Source of the DNA: Paraburkholderia podalyriae
GTDB lineage: Bacteria > Pseudomonadota > Gammaproteobacteria > Burkholderiales > Burkholderiaceae
Reading direction: 5' to 3'
Assembly: GCF_014397785.1 (NCBI RefSeq)
Contig: NZ_VZQQ01000016.1
Coordinates: 62,001-126,000, forward strand
DNA length: 64,000 nt
Shown here: one piece after another, positions 42,676 to 51,038 of the stretch
Numbering within the stretch: the stretch's first letter is position 1
Layout of the letters: every line of letters starts with the position of its first letter
Notes under the pieces: generated by a model
What the model saw: the letters and a program-made list of their open reading frames with translations, nothing else
Databases searched by the model: none
What the model was told of the DNA's origin: nothing
Made by a program: the position numbers and the translations under genes

Positions 42676-43248
42676 ATGACTGATTTTCAGAGACAGGCTG
42701 CTACAACGCAGCAAGCCAATCTTGACTTCTTTTTCGGCCTGGCCAGCAAAATGCTGGAGGGCGAGGAAAAGCTCGTCAGACTGAATCTGGATACGGCGAA
42801 AATGACGCTTGCCAATTGGCACCAACGCGAGCAAGACGGGCTGGCGAAAAAGGACCGACAGGAACTTACCAGTCTGCAAGACGCGTTGACGCTGCACTCG
42901 GCGGAGAAGGTTCTGACGTACGAACGTCAGGTTGCGGAGATTGCGTCGACCACTCAAACGCAGCTGGCAGAGGTCGTTAATGCGCGATACCAGGAGGTTA
43001 GCCGCCAGGTTCAATCGTTTGTCGAGAATCTCGCGCAAAACGCCCCGGTTGGCTCCGAAGCCGCAATCGCATTTCTGAAACAAGCTATTACGTTGTCCAA
43101 TGCCACTCAGGAAAGTGTGCAAAAGGCCACGAAGCAGGCAGTCGAAGTCGCGCAAAGTAACCTGGACGCTGCAACAAAAGCCGCATCGGAGGTGACCGAA
43201 GCGGCTGACCAGGCAGTCGAGAAAGCAGCAAAAGCGGCGAAGCAATAA
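42676..43248 (+). CDS. Phasin-family polyhydroxyalkanoate granule protein
   Basis: 190 residues from the ATG at 42676, with CGGAGG seven bases upstream. It is a largely helical, amphipathic protein (QQANLDFFFGLASKMLEGEEKLVRLNLDTAKMTL). It has a YERQVAEIASTTQTQLAEV segment and an Ala/Lys-rich tail (EKAAKAAKQ) as seen in Burkholderia phasins. Phasins coat storage granules and set their number and size. No phaC or phaZ gene is nearby. Confidence 0.8.
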   Translation: MTDFQRQAATTQQANLDFFFGLASKMLEGEEKLVRLNLDTAKMTLANWHQREQDGLAKKDRQELTSLQDALTLHSAEKVLTYERQVAEIASTTQTQLAEVVNARYQEVSRQVQSFVENLAQNAPVGSEAAIAFLKQAITLSNATQESVQKATKQAVEVAQSNLDAATKAASEVTEAADQAVEKAAKAAKQ

Positions 43249-43706
43249 TTTTAAGGAACGTTGAACCCGGGGTCGCACGGCGCGGCGAGCTAAGGTGAAC
43301 ACGCAATGCGTGGCGCCTTGGCAGCCGTGCGCGTCGGTCTAGCTGCTGGTTAGAGGAACAGCCTCACTGTTCCAGTTGCCATCGTCCTTTCCCCGACAAA
43401 ATTCGAAGAGCGCATTTGCTTCAGTGAGCGTGAGTGTTGCAAGCCTTAGCCCAATCGCAATTAACAATGTGCTTTGATGAAGGAGCCGTGTCTTCAAGGG
43501 GCCGTTGCGGGTGAGCTGTCGCCTTGCTTTCCCGGCTCACACTTGCTCGATTTGTGCCGAGATGACGGACGCGCCGTGCAGTGGCGCCCCACGTGTCCGT
43601 GGACTTCGCGCATCCTGCGAAAATGCGGCTCAATAGCCGTGCACCGGCCCGAAACCAGATTGAATCCCGAGCGCCTCGATTGAGCGCGGCGAACTCGTGA
43701 CCGTCA
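43249..43706. other. Gap after the phasin gene
   Basis: About 460 bp without a supported gene or clear hairpin terminator. Short open frames lack coding character. Confidence 0.4.
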
Positions 43707-43979
43707 TCAAAAGGTGGTGGCGGCCACCTGTACCAGAGGGTGCTCTGTAGTTGACTTCCGCCTGTCGGCAGTGGGCGGGAACACGCTCCACCTGCCGTCA
43801 TCGTGCCTGAAGAAAAACAACGCCCGCGCTCCGGCTGGTGACGACGTTTCGACGCACACGTAGCGTCTCCCATTCCCTGCGGTGCGACTGAATCTGGTTA
43901 CATGAACGTGCATCGTGGGAGCCGGTGCGAGCCACTTTTCGACCTGACAACGCAGGGACTGCTCGTTCGTGTTTTTCAT
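43707..43979 (-). CDS. Hypothetical protein (90 aa)
   Basis: Starts MKNTNEQSLRCQVEKWLAPA with GGAG six bases before the ATG at 43979. The core RVTRFSRTAGNGRRYVCVETSSP-like stretch (HVTRFSRTAGNGRRYVCVETSS) and ALFFFRHDDGRWSVFPP suggest a small beta-sheet domain. No family or partner is recognised. Codon use is less GC-biased than in the core genes on either side of this stretch. Confidence 0.55.
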   Translation of the reverse strand: MKNTNEQSLRCQVEKWLAPAPTMHVHVTRFSRTAGNGRRYVCVETSSPAGARALFFFRHDDGRWSVFPPTADRRKSTTEHPLVQVAATTF

Positions 43980-44398
43980 GTTCCGCTCCAGCAGGTTTTC
44001 CGTTCGGGTAACGGGACGGTTTCGCACCGTTCATCTCCTTAACGCCGCAGACGCCCGCAATGTTGACCAGGGGTTTGTGATTTCTGAAACCGGATATTTC
44101 GAGGTGAGTGGGCCTCAGAGAATTGCCAGGAACCGGACGACCGACGGCACAGTCCGGCTCGTCCCTGACCATCGAAATCCGCGCGCCCGCGTTGCCTGAG
44201 GGCGACTCCTGTCGCCTCGCCATGCACTGGCAGTTCCGGGTTGCTGATAAATCGACAGGATGGACGCTTTGTCAGGCGGGTCCGCGGAGGAGTCTGGGCT
44301 TTTGCCGCTCGAAGCACCGCGAACACCGTGCCTCTCACAGCGCTGCGCGACAGGCAAGCTAGAATCGTGCTTCGACTCACGTAGAGAGAAATGGGCAG
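43980..44398. other. Divergent gap between two hypothetical genes
   Basis: About 420 bp. Promoters for both genes are expected; I see no other structure that I can support. Confidence 0.4.
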
Positions 44399-44950
44399 AT
44401 GAATGATGCATTCGAGCGCCGTGCCTTGTTGCTTCACCTTGGAGACGTACTGGAGGTCGTGAACCGTCTCCTGAAATGTGGCGATGGCCCCAAGACCGTA
44501 CGCGAATTGGCGGCAGCGCACGACCCGCTTGGAGGCTTCCCGCTCCTGGAACAGGTATCGCCGCGGATGACAGCAGAGCAGTTTGTTCAGCGGGTGTCAG
44601 ACGCCTTCTTCGCATGGCCACGGGAACTGCTTGAGCCTAAGCTGAATCGCAAGCGTCTTGCTTCCACTGTTCGACGGAAGCTGTTTGCCGACAACGCAAA
44701 CGGATGGCGTGCGTACGTCGCTGCGTTGCGTAGCGACGTCCGGTGGTTCGGTGTGGGCCTGCCGTCGGTGAAAGCTGGCGAGGACGTGTGCGCTGATTCG
44801 ACCGATGTCAGTTTCGAGAGCTTGCAGGCGGCCGAGGCTCCGAGCGCTGGCGATGTCGAGCGCAATGGCGGACAAGCCGAGGACCAACGGGAGAGCGTTG
44901 AAAGCAGCGGGCGAGTCTACCCCTCATGGCCGTGGAAGTCCGGCGCGTAA
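44399..44950 (+). CDS. Hypothetical protein (183 aa)
   Basis: Starts MNDAFERRALLLHLGDVLEVVNRLL. The first 110 residues are mostly helical with conserved-looking FVQRVSDAFFAWPRELLEPKLNRKRLASTVRRKLF and a W-rich patch (SDVRWFGVGLP). The last 60 residues are acidic and polar, likely disordered, ending YPSWPWKSGA. I do not recognise a family. It sits alone upstream of the SWIM-domain gene with 370 bp between them. Confidence 0.55.
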   Translation: MNDAFERRALLLHLGDVLEVVNRLLKCGDGPKTVRELAAAHDPLGGFPLLEQVSPRMTAEQFVQRVSDAFFAWPRELLEPKLNRKRLASTVRRKLFADNANGWRAYVAALRSDVRWFGVGLPSVKAGEDVCADSTDVSFESLQAAEAPSAGDVERNGGQAEDQRESVESSGRVYPSWPWKSGA

Positions 44951-45320
44951 GTTGTGGAGACGACGTGAGGGTGGATGAACGGTTCGCTTGACCCGACTCA
45001 ACGTCGCCGGTGATTGCGCTGCGTTCGTCGACGTCGACAGGGTCCGAATTGTGCGCGCCGCTGCTCTACGGAGCGCTACGCTTGGGGCGCTGACAAACCG
45101 TGCTGGTAGTACTCCTCGACTGCCTATATCTGTCGTATCGCTCAAGGAAAGACGTAGTACTGACGGACGCGTCTTGGTCCCTGCCGGAATCGAAATTCCT
45201 CTTGCAGAGTCAGGGAATTTCTCATGCGACGGGCGCCTTTGGGTAGCCGTTGGTTTTGCGGATTCGTGCCACAGCCGATTGGCTTGTGCATCCTTCCTTC
45301 TCGCATATCAAACGTACGCC
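44951..45320. other. Gap upstream of the SWIM-domain gene
   Basis: About 370 bp. An open frame runs into the SWIM gene from 44988 but has poor codon use before 45321, so I regard this as non-coding promoter sequence. Confidence 0.4.
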
Positions 45321-47096
45321 ATGTCCAGCCAATCACCACTTCACGACATCATTAGCCTCGCCGAAATCCAGTCGCTCGCGGACACGAAAACGTTCGCGCG
45401 CGGCAAGGCGTATTTCCACGAGGGCGCCGTCTCGCGCCTCGAAGAGCGCGATGGTGTCCTTCGCGCGAACGTACGCGGCACGCACCGGTACAGCGTCGAG
45501 CTTGGCGTAGGCGGCGACGGCGAGCTGACCTACGAATGCGACTGTCCGGTCGGCGAGGACGGTATCTTCTGCAAGCACGCGGTCGCGGTCGCCCTGTCGT
45601 GGCTCGAGAATACCGGCGCGGAAGTGTTTCATGCCGATGAGTCAGAGCCGGCAAAGCCTCGTAAAAAGCGCAAGACGTACGAGGAGCAGATTCGTGAATA
45701 TGTTGCGACGCTGAATGCGGAAGCCGTGCGCGAACTTTTGCTGGAAGCGGTCGAGCGCGACATGGCGCTGCGCGACAGGCTGTTGCTCGCGGCGCGTGCG
45801 GCGAACGCCAGTGACCTTCCGAGCATGAAGACCGCGGTACGACAGGCGACGCGCATTTCGCGGCCGCTCGACTGGCGCGAAGCCGGCGCGTACGGCGACG
45901 GCTTGATGGCGCTCGCGGACATGCTGCGGCAGCGGCTTGCCAATCGTCAGGCCGCCCAGGTGGTCGAGCTTGCGGAGCTTGCGATTGCCGGCGCCGAAGC
46001 AAGTCTCGAGCAGATTGATGACTCCGGGGGTGATGTGATGCCGGCCATCATGGAGCTTGCCGCCGTACATCTCGAAGCATGTCGTCAGACGCGACCGGAC
46101 CCAACGAAGCTCGCGGAGCGACTGTTCCGGTTCCAGACCGACGGCGTGTGGGATACCTTCTACGATGTGTTGCCGGCTTACGCCGAACCGCTCGGCGACC
46201 TTGGGATTCATCGGTACCGCATGCTTGTAGAAAACGGATGGGACGGCCTGCCGGCACTGGCGCCGAGCAATGAATTTCGCCGGTCGTTCGAACCGCTTCG
46301 CATGCGACTGGAACGCGCGATGGAGGCGCTGGCGGACCTCGACGGCGATGTGGACGCACTGGTTCGCATCCGGTCAAAGGACCTGTCGAGTCCCTACCGT
46401 TTTTGGCTGGTCGCAGAGCTTTGCGCGAAGCACGGGCGCTGCGACGAAGGACTCGCGTGGGCCGAACGCGGCCTCACAGAGTCTGGCAAGAACGTGGACC
46501 AGCGTCTGCTTGACTTCTGCATCCAGGAGCACCTGCGGCGCGGCGAATTCGAAAGGGCTGATGTGCTCGCGTGGCAGCGTTTCGGGATGCACACGGGCGC
46601 AGAAGCATTCGCCGCCTTGATGGATATCGCAAAGGCTACCGGACGGCATGATATGACGCGCGAGCGCGCGCTTAATCACTTGTGGGAACTTGTTCGTGCT
46701 GAAGAGGGCGCGACCAAAGCGCAGCGCAGCTCCTGGCAGATGCCGACGCGAACCGAACTTGTCAAAATCTTTCTTGCCGGGCGCGAGCACGATATTGCCT
46801 GGGAGACGTTCTGCGGCGGTCCGGTGGCGACACACTTGTGGGCAACAATGGCAACCATTCGCGCAAAGACCCATCCGAATGATGCCATTGCGCTGTACCA
46901 CCGCCTGCTGCCCATCGCCGCCGAAAATGGAACCCGGAACGCCCGGTATGACGAGGCGTTCGGCATCGTGCGGAGTATCGGAAGACTAAGGGCACAACTG
47001 AAGGAGCATGCGCAGTTTGACGATGAACTACAGACCATTCGCGAGACATATCGTGCGAAGCGCAACTTCATGAAGCTGCTGGCGACGATGGGTTAG
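45321..47096 (+). CDS. SWIM zinc-finger protein with a long helical-repeat region
   Basis: 591 residues from the ATG at 45321 (MSSQSPLHDIISLAEIQSLAD). Residues around 75-95 hold the SWIM finger CDCPVGEDGIFCKHAVAVALSW (CxCx-CxH), preceded by the usual beta strands (FARGKAYFHEGAVSRLEERDG, YSVELGVGGDGELTYECDC). The rest is alpha-helical repeats rich in LAERLF, CAKHGRCDEGLAWAERGL and similar TPR/HEAT-like units. Such SWIM proteins are widespread but poorly studied; DNA or protein binding is assumed. No SNF2 helicase gene, a frequent partner, is adjacent. Confidence 0.8.
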   Translation: MSSQSPLHDIISLAEIQSLADTKTFARGKAYFHEGAVSRLEERDGVLRANVRGTHRYSVELGVGGDGELTYECDCPVGEDGIFCKHAVAVALSWLENTGAEVFHADESEPAKPRKKRKTYEEQIREYVATLNAEAVRELLLEAVERDMALRDRLLLAARAANASDLPSMKTAVRQATRISRPLDWREAGAYGDGLMALADMLRQRLANRQAAQVVELAELAIAGAEASLEQIDDSGGDVMPAIMELAAVHLEACRQTRPDPTKLAERLFRFQTDGVWDTFYDVLPAYAEPLGDLGIHRYRMLVENGWDGLPALAPSNEFRRSFEPLRMRLERAMEALADLDGDVDALVRIRSKDLSSPYRFWLVAELCAKHGRCDEGLAWAERGLTESGKNVDQRLLDFCIQEHLRRGEFERADVLAWQRFGMHTGAEAFAALMDIAKATGRHDMTRERALNHLWELVRAEEGATKAQRSSWQMPTRTELVKIFLAGREHDIAWETFCGGPVATHLWATMATIRAKTHPNDAIALYHRLLPIAAENGTRNARYDEAFGIVRSIGRLRAQLKEHAQFDDELQTIRETYRAKRNFMKLLATMG

Positions 47097-47282
47097 CTGC
47101 GGCTAAAGCAGCAGCTTCTCTGACGCATCGGCGGTGAGGATGGAGGAGTTCATGGCATGGGAACGATAGGACATTGGCAGCTCTTTGAAAACCATGCTCA
47201 GTCAACAGCCGTGCCCCGCGTGGGCGCGTGGGACTGTCCGCTTCGTCGCTGAGCAAAGCTTTGCCGGCGGCATCGAGACGCT

Positions 47283-47307
47283 AAAAAGGCCGGTCTTGCG
47301 ACCGGCT
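47283..47307 (-). terminator. Rho-independent terminator on the minus strand
   Basis: GCCGGTC (47289-47295), loop TTGC, GACCGGC (47300-47306); on the minus strand a run of five T follows. It ends minus-strand transcription from the IS/integrase remnant region. Confidence 0.8.
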
Positions 47308-47436
47308 GGAAAGCACTTCCCTTGGAGCAGAGTTCGGCGCTGATGACCTCTCCTGGTCATCGTTCCGAGAATCTGTCAGGCCGCAGTTCTCAGACTACCG
47401 TGTGGGTCGATGACAATCTTCTTGGGTACGCCAGAA

Positions 47437-47835
47437 TCAAATTCGGCATAACCACTGGGAGCCTGGTCGAGCTCGATGACAGTCACATTGACGACTTCTG
47501 CAATATTCAACCGGTCCCACAAAATCGCCTGCATGAGATTCTTGTTGTACTTCATCACTGGAGTCTGGCCGGTGAAGAACGAGTGCGATTTTGCCCAGCC
47601 AAGGCCAAAGCGAACGGAAAGACTGCGCGACAAACCGCTTCTTCCAGTGCGTGATCGCCGGCGGCGTCACTTCGCACTGCGTCGCGATTTCCTGACTCGT
47701 ATGACCGTCAGCGGCCATCAAGACAATCTTTGCCCGGCGGACCAGAGAGTGAGGCAGTGAACGCGAGCGGCTCATTGATTGCAATTGTTCTCGCTCCAGC
47801 TCGGATACGACAACCTCGATTCCTTTGCGTCCCAT
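47437..47835 (-). pseudogene. IS630-family transposase, N-terminal fragment
   Basis: From the ATG at 47835 the protein begins MGRKGIEVVVSELEREQLQS, followed by RAKIVLMAADGHTSQEIA and CEVTPPAITHWKKRF, the helix-turn-helix domain of IS630-type transposases. After about residue 70 (near 47628) the similarity ends and the DDE catalytic domain is absent. The segment beyond, down to 47376, has an open frame in another phase with unrelated sequence. The IS is thus a left-end fragment, with its end near 47912 inside the integrase remnant. Confidence 0.7.
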
Positions 47836-47891
47836 GATCGCCTCCTACACACCGTGACTCGATCATAGAAACAATCTGGATTTATGCAAAG

Positions 47892-48823
47892 TTATTTCTG
47901 GGACGGAACACTAGCAGGGTTTATACGTTTCGCTACTTCCTGGATGCCGATGGGGGTGCGTAGGTATTCGTTGAACCAGTTGCTGAACACTGCGCCGCGT
48001 TTCTCGTACTTGTTGGTCGCGAGGTCGGGGAAGAGCCATGCAGAGCCGCCGGCTGACCGGCGGGATTCGACATAGTCGAGCCAGCCAAGTTGCAGCAGGT
48101 TATGGTGGGCCGGGACGTGGCGCATGACAGTCCGGTACCCGGCGCGACTCTCACGCTTGGAGTCGTGCAGGTGAAAACACCATACGCCATCGCGCTGCAC
48201 GACATCGGCACTCGTGAGCCGGCACAGGTCTTCGACCCGGGCACCCGTATGCAGGCCAAGAAGCGGCACCCAGAAAGCGGCATCGCTGCCGCCCTTCTCC
48301 GGGCGGTGTCCTCGTGTCCATACGGGTGAGGCAAAGACCTCGTTCACCTGGGCCATCGTGAAGGCCGTGCGTACGGTCTTCCGGTTGAGCTCGACCACCT
48401 TCTCGGGATATTTCATGCCGCTGAAGGGGTTGGTGGCCAACTTCGTCAGCTTTTTGCGCATGGCAAGTCTGATGAGCGGCGACAGCAGCGACAGAATCGT
48501 GTTTACGCGGCCGTGCTCAACGTCGTCCTTTTCGAGGAAGAGCGCCTTGAATTTTTCGACGTGGTCTCGTCGTCGCCCGCCGCACGCAGGCCGTGCGGCA
48601 GCCAGCTGTCGCCGGTCGCTGCGGCGGCCCGCGCCGGGGCGACGAGCTGTTCATATGCCAGGGCGGCCATCGGCAGGCGGGTGATGGCCTCGTTGCGACA
48701 CGGCGTTTCCAGGCTCAGCCAGATTTCGGTCTTCGCGAGCGTGGCGCGCAACTTGGGCGGCACCTTGCGGCGGAAGTAGTAATGGGTCGAATCGGTGCGG
48801 GTGGTCAGGTAGGGGTGTTTCAT
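47892..48823 (-). pseudogene. Tyrosine recombinase (phage-type integrase) remnant
   Basis: Two out-of-phase pieces. 48823-48503 starts MKHPYLTTRTDSTHYYFRRK, the N-terminal domain typical of tyrosine recombinases, with GGAGAG before the ATG. 48461-47892 holds the start of the catalytic domain, with the first catalytic Arg in LHTGARVEDLCRLT. The HxxR and Tyr nucleophile motifs are missing. The frame is broken between the pieces, and the 3' end is cut near 47912, where the IS630-like end (GGGACGGAACAC followed by TAG) begins. Insertion at a TA is the normal IS630 target. It lies beside tRNA-Met. Confidence 0.75.
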
Positions 48824-48870
48824 GGGGTGCTCTCCTCAGGAAGGTAACAGAGGCGTGTAGCACCCGGACT

Positions 48871-48921
48871 CCGGAAACCGGCGGCATCTGAAATTTTAGA
48901 TGCGTAATGCGCCGTTTCCGG
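48871..48921. repeat. Long imperfect palindrome upstream of the integrase remnant
   Basis: Outer arms CCGGAAAC (48871-48878) and GTTTCCGG (48914-48921), then CGGCG/CGCCG, and inner arms GCATCT (48884-48889) and AGATGC (48898-48903) around a GAAATTTT loop. A second short dyad GTAATGC/GCATTAC overlaps it. It sits in the promoter region of the recombinase gene. Confidence 0.65.
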
Positions 48922-48943
48922 TGCATTACCGGCATTCCAGAAC

Positions 48944-48982
48944 AAAAAAGCCGCTGCTTCGTGAGAGGCAGCGGCTTTTTCT
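48944..48982 (-). terminator. Terminator of the tRNA-Met gene
   Basis: AAAAAAGCCGCTGC (48944-48957) against GCAGCGGCTTTTT (48968-48980). The stem is flanked by A and T runs, so it can act in both directions; it lies just after the tRNA on the minus strand. Confidence 0.9.
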
Positions 48983-48988
48983 TGAAGC

Positions 48989-49065
<77 letters not shown>

Positions 49066-49151
49066 GAAAGAAGCGAAATTATGCTGGCGCAGCCGAGGGC
49101 TGTCAACCCCAGGCGCACGACTTTTTCAGATAGCCCAGACTGTTCGTCCAC

Positions 49152-50810
49152 TCAATCCTTCGCGTAGATATCCGAGTCCTTGGTCTCCCGCACGAACAGC
49201 ATACCGATCACGAACGTGACCAACGCGATCACGATCGGATACCAGAGTCCCGAATAGATGTTGCCCTTCGCCGCGACGATCGCGAACGCGGTCGCTGGCA
49301 GGAAGCCGCCGAACCAGCCATTGCCGATGTGATACGGCAGCGACATCGACGTATAACGGATGCGCGTCGGGAACATCTCGACCAGCATCGCCGCGATCGG
49401 CCCGTAGACCATCGTCACGTAGATCACGAGGATCGTCAGGATCACGATGCTCATGGGCCAGTTGATCTGCGCCGGATCGGCCTTCGGTGGGTAGCCGGCG
49501 GCCTTCAGCGTGGCGGCGAGCGTCTTGTCGAACGTCTTGGCTTGCTCCTTCGCGTCGGCGGCGCGGCCGTCGAAGGTGTTGACGACCGTATCGCCCACGC
49601 GGATTTGCGCGATCGTGCCGGCCGGCGCCGCGACATTGTCGTAGTTCAGGCCGGCTCGGGACAGCGCGCCCTTCGCGATGTCACACGAGCTCGTGAACTT
49701 CGCGGTGCCCACCGGGTTGAACTGGAACGAGCACTCGGCCGGATCCGCGATCACGACGATCGGCGACTTCGCGGTCGCGGCTTCGAGCGCCGGGTTCGTG
49801 TAGTGCGTAAGCGCCTTGAACAGCGGGAAGTACGTCAGCGCGGCGATCAGCAGGCCGGCCATGATGATCGGCTTGCGGCCGATGCGATCCGACAGCGAGC
49901 CGAAAAACAGGAAGAACGGCGTGCCGATCAGCAGCGCGAGCGCGATCATGATGTTGGCGCTGGTGCCGCCGACCTTCAGCGTCTGCGTGAGGAAGAACAG
50001 CGCGTAGAACTGGCCCGTGTACCAGACCACGGCCTGGCCGGCCGTCAGGCCGACCAGCGCGAGGATCACGACCTTCAGGTTTTTCCACTGCCCGAACGCT
50101 TCGGAGAGCGGCGCTTTCGAGGTCTTGCCCTCGGCCTTGATGCGCGCGAACACCGGCGACTCCTGCAGTTGCAGACGGATCCAAACCGACACCGCGAGCA
50201 GCACGATCGACGCGATGAACGGAATGCGCCAGCCCCATGACCCGAACGCGTCTTCGCCCATCGTCGTGCGCACGCCGAGGATCACGAGCAGCGACAGGAA
50301 CAGGCCGAGCGTGGCGGTGGTCTGGATCCACGCGGTGTAGAAGCCGCGGCGTCCCGCCGGCGCGTGTTCGGCCACGTAGGTCGCGGCGCCGCCGTACTCA
50401 CCGCCGAGCGCGAGGCCCTGCAGCAGGCGCATCGCGATGAAGATCACCGGCGAAGCGATGCCGATCGCCGCATAGCCCGGCAGGAAGCCGACGAGGAAGG
50501 TCGACAGACCCATGATGATGATCGTGATGAGAAACGTGTACTTGCGCCCGACCATATCGCCGAGTCGCCCGAACACGATCGCGCCGAACGGCCGTACCGC
50601 GAAGCCGGCCGCGAAACTGAGCAGCGTGAAGATGAACGCTGCGGTCGGATTGACGCCGGAGAAGAAGCTCTTGCTGATGAAGGCCGCGAGCGAGCCGGCC
50701 AGATAAAAGTCGTACCACTCGAAAACCGTACCCAGCGACGATGCGAAGATCACCCGCTTCTCATCGCGCGTCATCGGCACGTGCGACATTTGCCCGCCAA
50801 CGGTAGCCAT
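49152..50810 (-). CDS. MHS-family MFS transporter with a long extra-membrane insertion
   Basis: 552 residues from the ATG at 50810 (MATVGGQMSHVPMTRDEK), with GGAGA upstream. Twelve helices; signatures are LGTVFEWYDFYLAGSLAA, RPFGAIVFGRLGDMVGRKYTF and EMFPTRIRYTSMSLPYHIGNG. Unlike the 431-residue carrier at 34552, it has a soluble insertion of about 100 residues before the last helices. The insertion runs from SPIVVIADPAECSFQFNP to DKTLAATLKAAGYPPKADP and includes two cysteines that could form a disulfide. The substrate is unknown; relatives move organic acids. Confidence 0.87.
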   Translation of the reverse strand: MATVGGQMSHVPMTRDEKRVIFASSLGTVFEWYDFYLAGSLAAFISKSFFSGVNPTAAFIFTLLSFAAGFAVRPFGAIVFGRLGDMVGRKYTFLITIIIMGLSTFLVGFLPGYAAIGIASPVIFIAMRLLQGLALGGEYGGAATYVAEHAPAGRRGFYTAWIQTTATLGLFLSLLVILGVRTTMGEDAFGSWGWRIPFIASIVLLAVSVWIRLQLQESPVFARIKAEGKTSKAPLSEAFGQWKNLKVVILALVGLTAGQAVVWYTGQFYALFFLTQTLKVGGTSANIMIALALLIGTPFFLFFGSLSDRIGRKPIIMAGLLIAALTYFPLFKALTHYTNPALEAATAKSPIVVIADPAECSFQFNPVGTAKFTSSCDIAKGALSRAGLNYDNVAAPAGTIAQIRVGDTVVNTFDGRAADAKEQAKTFDKTLAATLKAAGYPPKADPAQINWPMSIVILTILVIYVTMVYGPIAAMLVEMFPTRIRYTSMSLPYHIGNGWFGGFLPATAFAIVAAKGNIYSGLWYPIVIALVTFVIGMLFVRETKDSDIYAKD

Positions 50811-51038
50811 ATATGTCGTCTCCAATATTGATATACACGGATCGCCGGCACAGGCGTTCCCATGCAACCGATTATTGGAGCGGAAACTTACGGCGTTCTG
50901 ACTCGACGCCAGAACTTCTAATAGTCCGGTAAACCGACGAATCAGCGCTCAATTTCCGTTAACCCGCAGTGATGTTCCGGCAATCCGCGTTGAAATATCT
51001 CAAAATCACGCCGTCGATTCGCTGACGATCAGGTCGCG

